NCBI GenBank assembly: GCA_019414515.1
Contig: DXLX01000023.1
Span: 62,001 to 126,000, forward strand
Source: Collinsella sp.
Lineage (GTDB): Bacteria; Actinomycetota; Coriobacteriia; Coriobacteriales; Coriobacteriaceae
Direction: 5' to 3'
Length of the DNA: 64,000 nucleotides
How positions within the stretch are numbered: position 1 is the stretch's first letter; each line of letters begins with the position of its first letter. Positions 17,287 through 25,436 of the stretch are shown in pieces. The position numbers and the translations under genes were made by a program. The notes below the pieces were generated by a model, which was given only the letters and a program-made list of their open reading frames with translations, was not told the origin of the DNA and made no database searches.

Positions 17287-18729
17287 ATGTTTAATCAAAA
17301 AAATAAGGTGACACGCGCGGACTATGAGCAGTGGCGTGCCGGACAGGATGAGACGGCGGCTCGCATCGCATCCGACCCCGATAGGCTTTTGTTCCATGTG
17401 GAGCCTGAGCTTGGCTGGCTCAACGACCCCAATGGTTTGGTTCAGATTGGTGATACGTATCACATCTATCATCAATACGATCCGTTCGATGCTGCGCATG
17501 GCGGTCCAGTGCTTTGGAACCATCTGACGACAAAGGATTTTGTGACGTACGAGAATCACGGCCCCGTGCTGTTCCCCGATTCCGATTTGGATTCGAGTGG
17601 AGCGTATTCTGGTTCTGCCTTTGTACGTGATGGCAAGATTCACTACTTCTATACCGGCAACGTTAAGCATTTTGACCGTGATGATTACGACTACGTGTTG
17701 ACGGGCCGTGAGCAAAACCAAATTCATATGGTTGCCGAGAATCCCGACGAATTGGGCGAGAAGCGCATAGCTGTTGGGCCGGTCGATTACCCCGACGATA
17801 TCGGTACGCACGTGCGCGACCCCAAGATCCTTGAACACGACGGTATCTACTACATGGTTCTCGGCGCTCGTACGAAAGACGATCGCGGGTGCGTGCTTGT
17901 CTATACCTCGCGTGATCTAGAGGACTGGGGCTATGCGACGCGCATTGAGCTGGGCGAGAAGTTTGGCTTTATGTGGGAGTGTCCTGATCTGTTTGAGCTC
18001 GATGGCGAGCTTATTCTCGTTTGCTGTCCGCAGGGCGTGCCCGCCGATGGCTGGCGTTACCGCAATCCGCATCAGTGCGTGTGGTTCTCCATCGAGGCCG
18101 ATTGGGGGGCGCCGAGCTTTAAGATCGTCGGCCAGGGCATGCCTCCGATGGTTGATGCCGGTTTTGATTTCTATGCCCCGCAGTCCTTTGAGGACGCTGC
18201 GGGTCGGCGTTTGATGATCGGATGGTCGGGTTGCCCCGATGCGACGACAGAAAGCCCGACGGTGGCGCGCGGGTGGCAGTGCGCGCTGACGGTGCCGAGA
18301 GAGCTGAGCATGCGCGGCGGCAAGCTCTGCCAGTGGCCGGCGCACGAGATTGAGAGGATGCGCGGCGATTGCGTTCGTGCTGTAGGCGGTGAGACCGTTG
18401 AGGAGCCGGGACGCCTGTTTGATGTCGTGGTTTCCTGCGAGGGAGCCAAGATGATCGAGCTCGAAATCCGCAAGGGTGTCTTTGTGCGTTATACGGACGG
18501 GATGCTTACCCTCGACATGGGTGACGAAGGCTATGGGCGCGACCAGAGGTCGATCGAGCTCAGCGAGCTTCGCGACCTGCGCGTGCTTTCGGACACTACG
18601 ATGGTCGAGATTTTTGCAAATGGCGGCGAGGCGGCACTTACGAGCCGTACCTATTCGCCGGCGGTTCCGGCGATGGAGCTGCACGCCGAGGGTGCGGCAT
18701 CGATGAATTTCTACCGCCTCGTGCATTAA
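17287..18729 (+). CDS. scrB: Sucrose-6-phosphate hydrolase (GH32)
   Basis: A 480-residue invertase-family enzyme that splits sucrose 6-phosphate into glucose 6-phosphate and fructose. The nucleophile motif LGWLNDPNGL is at about residue 42, HVRDPKI provides the RDP motif, and FMWECPDLF the acid/base glutamate (EC motif). No signal peptide, consistent with action on sugar imported by the PTS protein encoded just upstream. The C-terminal beta-sandwich domain is of normal length. The ribosome site before ATG 17287 is weak. It is the last gene of the locus; a terminator follows at 18882. Confidence 0.93.
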   Translation: MFNQKNKVTRADYEQWRAGQDETAARIASDPDRLLFHVEPELGWLNDPNGLVQIGDTYHIYHQYDPFDAAHGGPVLWNHLTTKDFVTYENHGPVLFPDSDLDSSGAYSGSAFVRDGKIHYFYTGNVKHFDRDDYDYVLTGREQNQIHMVAENPDELGEKRIAVGPVDYPDDIGTHVRDPKILEHDGIYYMVLGARTKDDRGCVLVYTSRDLEDWGYATRIELGEKFGFMWECPDLFELDGELILVCCPQGVPADGWRYRNPHQCVWFSIEADWGAPSFKIVGQGMPPMVDAGFDFYAPQSFEDAAGRRLMIGWSGCPDATTESPTVARGWQCALTVPRELSMRGGKLCQWPAHEIERMRGDCVRAVGGETVEEPGRLFDVVVSCEGAKMIELEIRKGVFVRYTDGMLTLDMGDEGYGRDQRSIELSELRDLRVLSDTTMVEIFANGGEAALTSRTYSPAVPAMELHAEGAASMNFYRLVH

Positions 18730-18881
18730 CCGTGCGTGGAGCACGATTGGATTTGCTGGACGGAATGTGTCGCAGTTGTCGCGGTCAACTACCGCTTACC
18801 GCATATAGCGACCGTTTGCGGAATAAGTAACCCTCCTTAATAAACCGTGTGGAATCCTAGATAAGCACGGAGTTTTCCAGG

Positions 18882-18923
18882 GAGACGCTGTCCTTTGTTG
18901 TGTGCAAGGGGCGGCGTCTCTTT
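18882..18923 (+). terminator. Terminator after the sucrose locus
   Basis: GAGACGC (18882-18888) pairs with GCGTCTC (18914-18920), with CCTTTG/CAAGG inside and TTT after. It is about 150 bases beyond scrB and just ahead of the degV gene. Confidence 0.6.
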
Positions 18924-19005
18924 GGCGCTTGGACGCCGTTGTGCAACAGTGCGGCGGCGCGTGCCATGTATTGAAAAGCCAATGTCGAGATGGGTCGTGA
19001 TAATA

Positions 19006-19860
19006 ATGGGCAAGTACGTAATCGTGGTTGAGTCTGGGTCGGATGTGACGCCGGAGCTCTGCGAGCGCTACGGCATCGTGCGCGTGCCCATGCATGTCAC
19101 GATTGGTGACGAGACCGTCGAGGACGGCTCGATCGATCCGCTCGAGATTTATTCGCGCTGCAATGAGTTTGGCGTGATGCCCAAGACCAGTGGCTGCGCG
19201 CCTGCGGATTTTGCTCACGTGTACGACCGCATTCACGCTGAGCAGCCCGACGCGACTATTTTGCATCTTGCATATTCCGAGGCCACGACCTGTTCGCATC
19301 AGTCCTCAAAGATTGCGGCCCAGGGGCGCGACTACGTGTTCTCCATGGACACGCGCTTTGTCTCGGTAGGCCAGTCGCTTGTTGTCGTCGAGACCGCCAA
19401 ATACATCGAGGCTCACCCCGATGCCACCGTCGACGAGATCTTCGCCTTCGCGAACTCCGTCATGGACCGCGTGCTGTTGGGCTTTGTCCCAACCGATCTC
19501 GCCTTCCTTAAGGCCGGCGGTCGTTTGTCCAACGTGGCATTCCTCGGTGCCCATCTGCTCAAGATTAAGCCCTGCATTGAGGTGGCGGGTGGTAAGTTCG
19601 TGGCGACCAAGAAGTTCCGCGGTTCTATGCTTAAGTGCGCCCGTGCCTTTATTGACCACATGGTTGCGAAGGGCGAGATCGACTACTCGCATATTGGCCT
19701 GGCGTATTCGGTAGGTCTTTCCGAGGAGCTGCGCGACGACATGGAGGTCTATGCGCACGACCTGGGCTTTAAGGACATTACCTGGACTCAGGTCGGCGGC
19801 GTCATCTCGAGCCATTGCGGCCCGACCGCCTTCGGCGCGGTGCTTACGCTTAAGGCGTAA
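19006..19860 (+). CDS. DegV family fatty-acid-binding protein
   Basis: A 284-residue DegV protein. Members bind a single fatty acid and, as FakB proteins, present it to fatty acid kinase. The N-terminus (VIVVESGSDVTPE) and the TSGCAPADF stretch correspond to the conserved ligand- and phosphate-site segments; KPCIEV and the C-terminal GPTAFG stretch also fit. The ATG at 19006 gives the usual family N-terminus; upstream in-frame starts exist but would add an unlikely leader. No fatty acid kinase gene is nearby. It sits alone between terminators. Confidence 0.85.
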   Translation: MGKYVIVVESGSDVTPELCERYGIVRVPMHVTIGDETVEDGSIDPLEIYSRCNEFGVMPKTSGCAPADFAHVYDRIHAEQPDATILHLAYSEATTCSHQSSKIAAQGRDYVFSMDTRFVSVGQSLVVVETAKYIEAHPDATVDEIFAFANSVMDRVLLGFVPTDLAFLKAGGRLSNVAFLGAHLLKIKPCIEVAGGKFVATKKFRGSMLKCARAFIDHMVAKGEIDYSHIGLAYSVGLSEELRDDMEVYAHDLGFKDITWTQVGGVISSHCGPTAFGAVLTLKA

Positions 19861-19891
19861 GGCCTGGCGTCTATCGATATCTATTGCCTCG

Positions 19892-19928
19892 GCGGCGAGT
19901 GGGTTGTGACAACCTTCCCGCCGCTTTT
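19892..19928 (+). terminator. Terminator after degV
   Basis: Arms 19892-19903 and 19913-19924 pair over 12 positions with two mismatches and are followed by TTTT. Confidence 0.75.
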
Positions 19929-20046
19929 GTGTGGGGCCAAATAGAACAACCCAATTGACCACTAAACCGTTTCACCATCATGCGTATGGGCTAGAATGGC
20001 TCTGGCATTTATGTAACTAAAACCAATGAGAGGCAAGGTAGCGGGA

Positions 20047-20865
20047 ATGGCTGAGATGACGCTCGAGGGTGTGGACGCTCGTCCCGAGGACTCCGCGTTT
20101 GCCCTGGGCCGCGTACATTCGATTGAAACGATGGGTACGGTCGACGGACCCGGCATCCGCTTTGTGGTGTTTGTCCAGGGCTGTCCCATGCGCTGCGCGT
20201 ATTGCCACAATCCCGATACCTGGTCGGTCAACGGCGGCACGATGGTGACCGTCGAACACCTCATGGATGAGTTCCAGAGTAACCATGAGTTTTACCGCAG
20301 CGGCGGCATTACCGTTTCGGGCGGCGAGCCGCTCCTGCAGCCCGAGTTTTTGGCCGACCTGTTTCGTGCAATGCACAACAACCCCGATGGCCGTGTACAT
20401 ACCTGCCTAGATAGCTGTGGCTATGCATTTGACCCCAACCACCCCGAGAAGTTCGATGCCGTGCTCAACGAGACCGACATGGTACTGCTCGATATTAAGC
20501 ATGCCGACCCGGTCGAGCATAAAAAGCTGACCGGTTGCGATCCCGCACGCATTCTGGCGTTTGGTGATGAGCTTGCGCGTCGCAAGATTAAGGTCGTTAT
20601 CCGCCACGTGGTGGTGCCGGGCATTACCGACACGGTGGAGGAGTGCGAGAACCTCGGTCGCCTCATCGCTCCATGGCACAACGTGGTGGGCCTGGAAATG
20701 CTGCCGTATCACACGATGGGTGTCGTCAAGTACGAGCAACTGGGCATTCCCTATAAGCTCGAGGGCGTGCCCCAGATGGATACCGCTCGCATGCCCGAGC
20801 TGCGCAATGCCGTTATGATCGGCATGAAAAAGCGCCGTGCGGAGCTCAAAAACGCTATCGGATAG
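20047..20865 (+). CDS. pflA: Pyruvate formate-lyase activating enzyme (radical SAM)
   Basis: This 272-residue radical SAM enzyme abstracts a hydrogen from the radical glycine of pyruvate formate-lyase. The cluster motif CPMRCAYC (CX3CX2C) is at about residue 42, preceded by TVDGPGIRFVVFVQG, and GGITVSGGEPL supplies the SAM-binding GGE region. Length and motifs match PflA. ATG 20047 is the better start (ATG 20026 adds a short basic leader). It should act on the stand-alone glycyl-radical subunit encoded at 12448, yet it lies 7.3 kb away, separated by the sucrose locus and degV. Confidence 0.93.
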   Translation: MAEMTLEGVDARPEDSAFALGRVHSIETMGTVDGPGIRFVVFVQGCPMRCAYCHNPDTWSVNGGTMVTVEHLMDEFQSNHEFYRSGGITVSGGEPLLQPEFLADLFRAMHNNPDGRVHTCLDSCGYAFDPNHPEKFDAVLNETDMVLLDIKHADPVEHKKLTGCDPARILAFGDELARRKIKVVIRHVVVPGITDTVEECENLGRLIAPWHNVVGLEMLPYHTMGVVKYEQLGIPYKLEGVPQMDTARMPELRNAVMIGMKKRRAELKNAIG

Positions 20866-20883
20866 CATGCCATTTTCGTTCCC

Positions 20884-20925
20884 CAAGGGCACTCATTGGG
20901 GACAGACTTAAATGAGTGCCCCTGG
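20884..20925. repeat. Palindromic hairpin after pflA
   Basis: CAAGGGCACTCATT (from 20884) pairs with AATGAGTGCCCCTGG (20911-20925) with one bulge. The loop contains TTGGGGACA, similar to the palindrome at 3211. Just downstream, AAAGAGCCCCGTCCTAAA (about 20942) also resembles a segment at 3276, so these are related repeat debris. There is no T run. Confidence 0.5.
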
Positions 20926-21129
20926 GCACCTAGTTGATTGCTAAAGAGCCCCGTCCTAAAAAGACTGCTCTCTGGGTTGCGGTGAGATGCGCAACAGAAT
21001 CGTGCCATTTGGATAAATACGCTTGTGGTTTCTTTAAAGACACCTTAAACGCCGCTGAATATCTTTGGAAAGAATTGCCTGCTCGGTATCATGCTGCTCG
21101 TATATAAACGGTGGCAGTCAGGAGACCAC

Positions 21130-22248
21130 GTGCGAAACATCGCATCGCGGGACGAGTATGTGCCGCAGCATGGCAGCAGATATAAGACGAAGGGCACGTC
21201 TTCGCGTGGCCTTGCCGGCGCTCGCATCCGCGTGAGGAAGATTGCCGCCATTGGGATGCTAACGTCGGCGGTTATTATCCTCGGAATTACCGTTAAAACC
21301 TACGCCTCGGAGCGAACGGGGCGCCCAGATGCGTCAACGGTACAGCTGCAAAACGAGAAGGTTTCAAAGTCCAAAGCGTCGGCAGATCAAGCTCTGTCGA
21401 CGGCAGATCTCAAGACGAGACTTTCGAAGGCGGACTTCAACGATATCCCTTCGGGTGATACCGTTCGGACCTTCTCGTTGGTGGATAACAAGACTCCTGC
21501 CTTGGAGGATGAGAGCCTTGCCTCGCTCCAGGATGCCCTGTGTCGGGCGCAGGAGCTGGGCGATGTGGGTGTAGTGTTCTACGACCTATCGAGCGGTAGG
21601 GGCGTGACGTATAACGCTGATGTCGAGGTGTATGGAGCGAGCAGCTACAAAGCGCTGTATGCGCTCTATATTTGCGAGACGTTGGTCGAATCGGGGCAGG
21701 TGTCGCTCGATGGGCCTTTAGCCACGTATGGTGGTTACAGCATGGGCTGGCAGACGGTGCGCAACCTTATCGAGAATGCCGTCGTCAACTCAGACAACGA
21801 TTCGTTTATCGCGTTACGCGCGGCGTTTGACCATGATGGCTATGAGGATTGGATTGCCAATCTGGGTGTTGATGACGAAACGGCACTGAATCCGATGAGT
21901 GATTTTCCGACCTACTGCCCGCGCACTTCTGCGAGGTTATGGCGTGAGATGAGCGGGTATCTGAGCATGGATACCGAGACTTCACAGTGGCTGTCGGGCC
22001 TTCTGGCATCAACATCGCGCTCGTTTATTCGCGATGGCATTGCGGACGAGCAGGTTTTGGTGCGCAACAAGGCAGGCTGGATTAGCGAGGATGGTTACTA
22101 CTCGACATGCGATGCGGGCCTTATCGACATCGATGGCTGTACCTATGTCATGAGCGTCATGACATCGATGCCATCGAGCGACCGTTCGAGCGAGGTTACG
22201 GCTGCGATTGCAAAGGCTCTGTTTGATACGCGAGCTGCACTGGCTTAG
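21130..22248 (+). CDS. Class A beta-lactamase-like serine hydrolase, membrane-anchored
   Basis: A 372-residue protein with a basic N-terminus and one membrane segment (about residues 40-58, IGMLTSAVIILGITV), so the catalytic part faces outside. The fold markers of penicillin-recognising enzymes are present: SSYK (SxxK, about residue 170), SDN (about 223) and KAG (about 315, in place of KTG). The Glu166-type omega-loop motif of true class A enzymes is not obvious. It is probably a cell-wall-related or esterase-like serine hydrolase and need not confer resistance. GTG 21130 has an AGGAGA site; ATG 21091 is a longer alternative. Confidence 0.78.
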   Translation: MRNIASRDEYVPQHGSRYKTKGTSSRGLAGARIRVRKIAAIGMLTSAVIILGITVKTYASERTGRPDASTVQLQNEKVSKSKASADQALSTADLKTRLSKADFNDIPSGDTVRTFSLVDNKTPALEDESLASLQDALCRAQELGDVGVVFYDLSSGRGVTYNADVEVYGASSYKALYALYICETLVESGQVSLDGPLATYGGYSMGWQTVRNLIENAVVNSDNDSFIALRAAFDHDGYEDWIANLGVDDETALNPMSDFPTYCPRTSARLWREMSGYLSMDTETSQWLSGLLASTSRSFIRDGIADEQVLVRNKAGWISEDGYYSTCDAGLIDIDGCTYVMSVMTSMPSSDRSSEVTAAIAKALFDTRAALA

Positions 22249-22326
22249 CGTGTTCGTTTGACGAGGTCAAACAAAATGCTGGTACCATACCGTGGTTGAG
22301 AATTTCGAATAGGTTTGGGGAATGGC

Positions 22327-23067
22327 ATGGCTACCATTGCGATTATCGGTGCGCTCGAAAAAGAGATCATGCAGATTAAGGAAGAGCTGAGCGACGTTTG
22401 CGAGGCACGGGAGGCAGGCTTGACCGTTGTGAGCGGTGAGCTCGACGGCCTGACAGTTGTCGCCACAACGGCGGGCATGGGCACGGTGAACGCCGCCGCT
22501 GCAACACAGCACCTCATTAGCAAGTATGCTCCGCAGGCTGTTGTGTTTTCGGGCATTGCGGGCGGTTTGAACCCCAAGCTCCATATCGACGACGTGGTCA
22601 TTGGCAAACGCCTACGCTATCTGGATACCGATACCGCGCTTATCGCCGAGTCCGCACCGGGGCTCGAGGAGTTTGGCTCGACGCCCGCGCTGGTCGATAT
22701 TGCCGCCGAAGTGCTTGCTGAGCGTGGGTTTGTTGACGCTTCGACAAATGCAGTCGCTTCGAATGAGGGCACCAAGCAGTTCCTGGTCGGCACGATTGCC
22801 ACGGGTAACCGCTTTGTGACGGGCGCCACCATGCGCAACGACGCTATCGAGGCGACGCATGCCGATTGTGTCGGCATGGAGGGCGCGGCAATTGCCCATG
22901 TCGCAACCAAAAATGGTGTCGATTGCCTGGTGTTGCGCGCTATCAGCGATAATTGTGACGAGGCGTACGATGCAATTTGCGAGCGCGAGTTCGATCTGTT
23001 CGAGTACGCGCGTGTCGCAAGTGACATCACGCTCGATATCGTCCGCCGCATTGCCGCTGCGCAATAG
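22327..23067 (+). CDS. mtnN: 5'-methylthioadenosine/S-adenosylhomocysteine nucleosidase
   Basis: Cleaves MTA and SAH (and 5'-deoxyadenosine from radical SAM reactions) to adenine and a thioribose. The 246-residue length and the motifs IGALEKEI, GMGTVNAA, VFSGIAGGLNP, GMEGAAIAHVA and LRAISDNCDE (catalytic Asp) are typical. ATG 22327 follows GGGGA. Removing 5'-deoxyadenosine may support the radical SAM enzymes elsewhere in this window. Confidence 0.93.
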   Translation: MATIAIIGALEKEIMQIKEELSDVCEAREAGLTVVSGELDGLTVVATTAGMGTVNAAAATQHLISKYAPQAVVFSGIAGGLNPKLHIDDVVIGKRLRYLDTDTALIAESAPGLEEFGSTPALVDIAAEVLAERGFVDASTNAVASNEGTKQFLVGTIATGNRFVTGATMRNDAIEATHADCVGMEGAAIAHVATKNGVDCLVLRAISDNCDEAYDAICEREFDLFEYARVASDITLDIVRRIAAAQ

Positions 23068-23105
23068 CGCGTCTATTTGTAAGAACCTACGACCAAGGAG
23101 TGTCC

Positions 23106-23696
23106 ATGGCCGATTCCATTAACTATCAGCTTGCCAAGTTCGTTGCCAGCTATGGCAAGGTTTCGCAGATTCCCGAGTCCACCTGCCCCGAGGTGAGCTT
23201 TGTCGGCCGCTCCAACGTGGGCAAGTCGTCGATTATGAACAAGCTATTTGGCCGCAAGAACCTAGTCAAGGTTTCCAGTACGCCGGGCAAGACGAGCAAC
23301 ATCAACTTCTTTGAGGCCGACGACGTGCATTTCGTGGACCTGCCGGGTTACGGTTTCGCCCGTCGCTCCAAGGCCGAGCGCGACCGCTGGGCCGAGCTTA
23401 TCGGCGACTTTTTCGACTCCGAGCGCAGCTTTAACTTGGTCGTCTCGCTGGTGGACATTCGTCACGATCCCAGCAAGCTCGATCATGACATGATCGACTA
23501 CCTGCAGGGCAATGAGTTCAACTTTATCGTCTGCCTCACCAAGGCCGACAAGCTCAGTCGCACCCAGCAGGCCCGCCAGGCAGCAGCCATCAAAAAGCAG
23601 CTCAACGTTCCGGCCGAGAACGTAATCATCACAAGCTCCCAGACCGGCACCGGCATCGACGAACTCAAAAAGCGCATCGCCGAGGCTTGCCTCTAG
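23106..23696 (+). CDS. engB: Ribosome biogenesis GTP-binding protein EngB/YsxC
   Basis: A 196-residue TRAFAC GTPase needed for large-subunit assembly. G1 GRSNVGKSS, G3 DLPGYGFA, G4 TKADK and a G5-like SSQTGTG are in order. ATG 23106 follows AAGGAG by five bases. It is separated from mtnN by about 40 bases and probably shares its transcript. Confidence 0.94.
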   Translation: MADSINYQLAKFVASYGKVSQIPESTCPEVSFVGRSNVGKSSIMNKLFGRKNLVKVSSTPGKTSNINFFEADDVHFVDLPGYGFARRSKAERDRWAELIGDFFDSERSFNLVVSLVDIRHDPSKLDHDMIDYLQGNEFNFIVCLTKADKLSRTQQARQAAAIKKQLNVPAENVIITSSQTGTGIDELKKRIAEACL

Positions 23697-23732
23697 TAAG
23701 GGTTCTTGGCAGGCAATAGTTTGCATCTATCT

Positions 23733-23779
23733 ATATCACCCCAGTGATAGTTATTGGTACACTATCACTGGGGTGATAT
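23733..23779. promoter_or_regulatory. Double palindromic operator of the DUF3990 operon
   Basis: A perfect 19-bp inverted repeat (23733-23751 with 23761-23779). Each arm is itself a palindrome, TATCAC-4-GTGATA at 23734-23749 and 23763-23778, centred 29 bp apart, giving two dimer sites just upstream of the ribosome site. Binding by the HTH domain of the second gene is inferred from context. Confidence 0.7.
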
Positions 23780-23797
23780 TTTTGTTTGGAGGTCGAT

Positions 23798-24481
23798 ATG
23801 GAGCTTTGGCACGGGTCGGAGGTTGTTGTCGAGCATCCGTCGTTGGATAAATGCAGACAATTCAATGACTATGGGTGTGGGTTTTATTGCACGCCACATG
23901 AGGAAATGGCAATGGAGTGGGCATGTCGGACTGAGTCTGATGGCATTGCAAATCGATATGAGCTCGATATGGATGGTCTCGCAGTCTTGGATTTGGAGTC
24001 CGGGGAGTTTTCAATTCTCAATTGGCTTGCGATTTTGGCTAACAATAGGGAGTTCAATGTTTCGACACCGCTGGCGCGCGAAGGACTTCGCTATCTGCTG
24101 GATAACTGCCTGATTGATATTTCTCCCTATGACGTAATTCGAGGTTATCGCGCCGACGACTCCTATTTTTCGTTTGCAAGACAGTTTGTCAGCGGCATGA
24201 TCTCGCTCAGGCAGCTGCAACGTATCATGCGCTTGGGTGATTTGGGTATCCAATATGCTCTTATGAGCGAGTGCGCATTTTCGGCGATTAGATTCTGCGA
24301 TTGGAAGCAGGCTTTGGGGTCTGAGTTTTATCCCAAGCGTTTTGAGCGAGAGCAGAATGCTCGACGCAAATACTTGGATACGGTTAACGGGTTCGATTCC
24401 GAAGGTATCGACATTAGGGATTTAATGGCAGGGAGGGTTGATTTAAATGATCCAAGAGTTAACGGATTGTGGGCCGAGTAG
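23798..24481 (+). CDS. DUF3990-type protein, putative ADP-ribosyltransferase-like toxin
   Basis: A 227-residue protein with DUF3990 hallmarks: LWHGSE at the N-terminus, DYGCGFYCTPHEEMAMEWA (about residues 24-43) and YRADDSYFSFARQFV (about 119-133). DUF3990 proteins are thought to have an ADP-ribosyltransferase-like fold; that is family knowledge and not shown here. ATG 23798 follows GGAGG by five bases. It overlaps the next gene by 35 bases. A two-gene operon with an HTH protein and double operator is the usual layout of a toxin-antitoxin or phage-defence pair. Codons are more A/T-rich than in the neighbouring engB, suggesting acquisition. Confidence 0.65.
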   Translation: MELWHGSEVVVEHPSLDKCRQFNDYGCGFYCTPHEEMAMEWACRTESDGIANRYELDMDGLAVLDLESGEFSILNWLAILANNREFNVSTPLAREGLRYLLDNCLIDISPYDVIRGYRADDSYFSFARQFVSGMISLRQLQRIMRLGDLGIQYALMSECAFSAIRFCDWKQALGSEFYPKRFEREQNARRKYLDTVNGFDSEGIDIRDLMAGRVDLNDPRVNGLWAE

Positions 24482-25145
24482 GACATACCCCGTCTACTAC
24501 CTCGAGGATGCAATGAACAACCTCGGCGACTGCTTTGACTATGCCGTTAACGATTATGGAGCAGAAGGATCGGAAGTTGCTGAACTCTTTTGCCTGAGCG
24601 GCGTAGCTCGCGAGTTCGAACGCGGCAACGCATGGGTCGTATCGGGAAAATCGGGCGTTGAGCTGTTCGCGCTTATCGCTGAAAGGTCCGGCTATCAGAG
24701 CGGGTCTATACCGGATCGCACCTATCGTTTTGAGAAGACGCCAGAGTATTGGACAGGCTGGATACTGGCATATCTGCAGTGGCGTTTAGGGGAGTCTTTC
24801 GAAGACCTGCTGCATGTCGTTCCGTTTGACGCACTGCGCAGTCTGTACTATCCCTGGCATGAAGCCTCGGAGGAACGCGTGGCTCGCCTCGTCTGCGATA
24901 TGGCGAAAAAAGCGTCCAGGCAAACCAAACTTGCGTTAGCAAGAAAGAAGCTTAAGAAAACCCAACAAGACCTGGCATACGAATCGGGCGTGTCCCTCCG
25001 CTCAATCCAAATGTACGAACAACGCCAGAGAAACATCAACGAAGCCTCGGTAACAACCGTAAGGGATATAGCAAAAGCCCTACACTGCAACATCGAAGAC
25101 CTCCTAGAGCCAGTCTTCGAATACAAAGAAACCAGCGCCGCCTAA
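24447..25145 (+). CDS. Two-domain protein with C-terminal XRE helix-turn-helix, putative antitoxin/regulator
   Basis: A 232-residue protein. The N-terminal about 75 residues (LEDAMNNLGDCFDYAVNDYG and LFCLSGVAREFERGN) resemble the small DUF3791-type partners that accompany DUF3990 proteins. The middle (about 75-155) is not recognised. The C-terminus (about 165-225) is an XRE domain: LKKTQQDLAYESGVSLRSIQ then DIAKALHCNIEDLLEP. Start ATG 24447 has a GGGAGG site. It likely neutralises the preceding protein and binds the palindromes at 23733-23779; both roles are inferred. Confidence 0.65.
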   Translation: MIQELTDCGPSRTYPVYYLEDAMNNLGDCFDYAVNDYGAEGSEVAELFCLSGVAREFERGNAWVVSGKSGVELFALIAERSGYQSGSIPDRTYRFEKTPEYWTGWILAYLQWRLGESFEDLLHVVPFDALRSLYYPWHEASEERVARLVCDMAKKASRQTKLALARKKLKKTQQDLAYESGVSLRSIQMYEQRQRNINEASVTTVRDIAKALHCNIEDLLEPVFEYKETSAA

Positions 25146-25253
25146 ACCAGGCACGCAGCCGATGCCCGCCTCTAGGAAGTGCTCCAGCCTAGCAAGAGCC
25201 CCTACCAATAAAAAGCCAAACTATCAGCCCGGCGACTTTCCAGAGCGTAGGTC

Positions 25254-25436
25254 CCTGTAGCCGCCGCCGGCGAAGTTAACATAGGGGAGGCCAGGGGCTT
25301 TGCCCCCAAATCTTTCCGCAGGACGGCAGGACCCCCGCCGCACGAAGTGCGCAGCGGGGGTCCTGCCATGTCCGAGGACGATTTGGGGGCAAAGCCCCTG
25401 GCCTCCCCGGCGGGTATACGGGACGGCGACTACAGG
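25254..25436 (-). repeat. Two-tier hairpin element (GTCCTC/TGCGGAA family), copy C
   Basis: Read on the minus strand it follows thrB. Outer arm 25424-25436 covers the thrB stop codon (25430-25432) and pairs with 25254-25266 at 12 of 13 positions. A perfect 29-bp stem (25284-25312 with 25380-25408) leads to the internal loop GTCCTC (complement of 25374-25379) and TGCGGAAA (complement of 25313-25320). The loop encloses GGAC/GTCC, a perfect 14-bp stem and a CGCAC/GTGCG tip. Confidence 0.8.

Noticed and set aside
23733..23779. Terminator after engB
   Set aside because: The hairpin has no T tract in the right place, and each arm is itself a dyad-symmetric site, which fits an operator better.
25254..25436. 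CRISPR repeat or array
   Set aside because: Large palindromes occur singly or in pairs with no regular spacers, and no cas gene is present.
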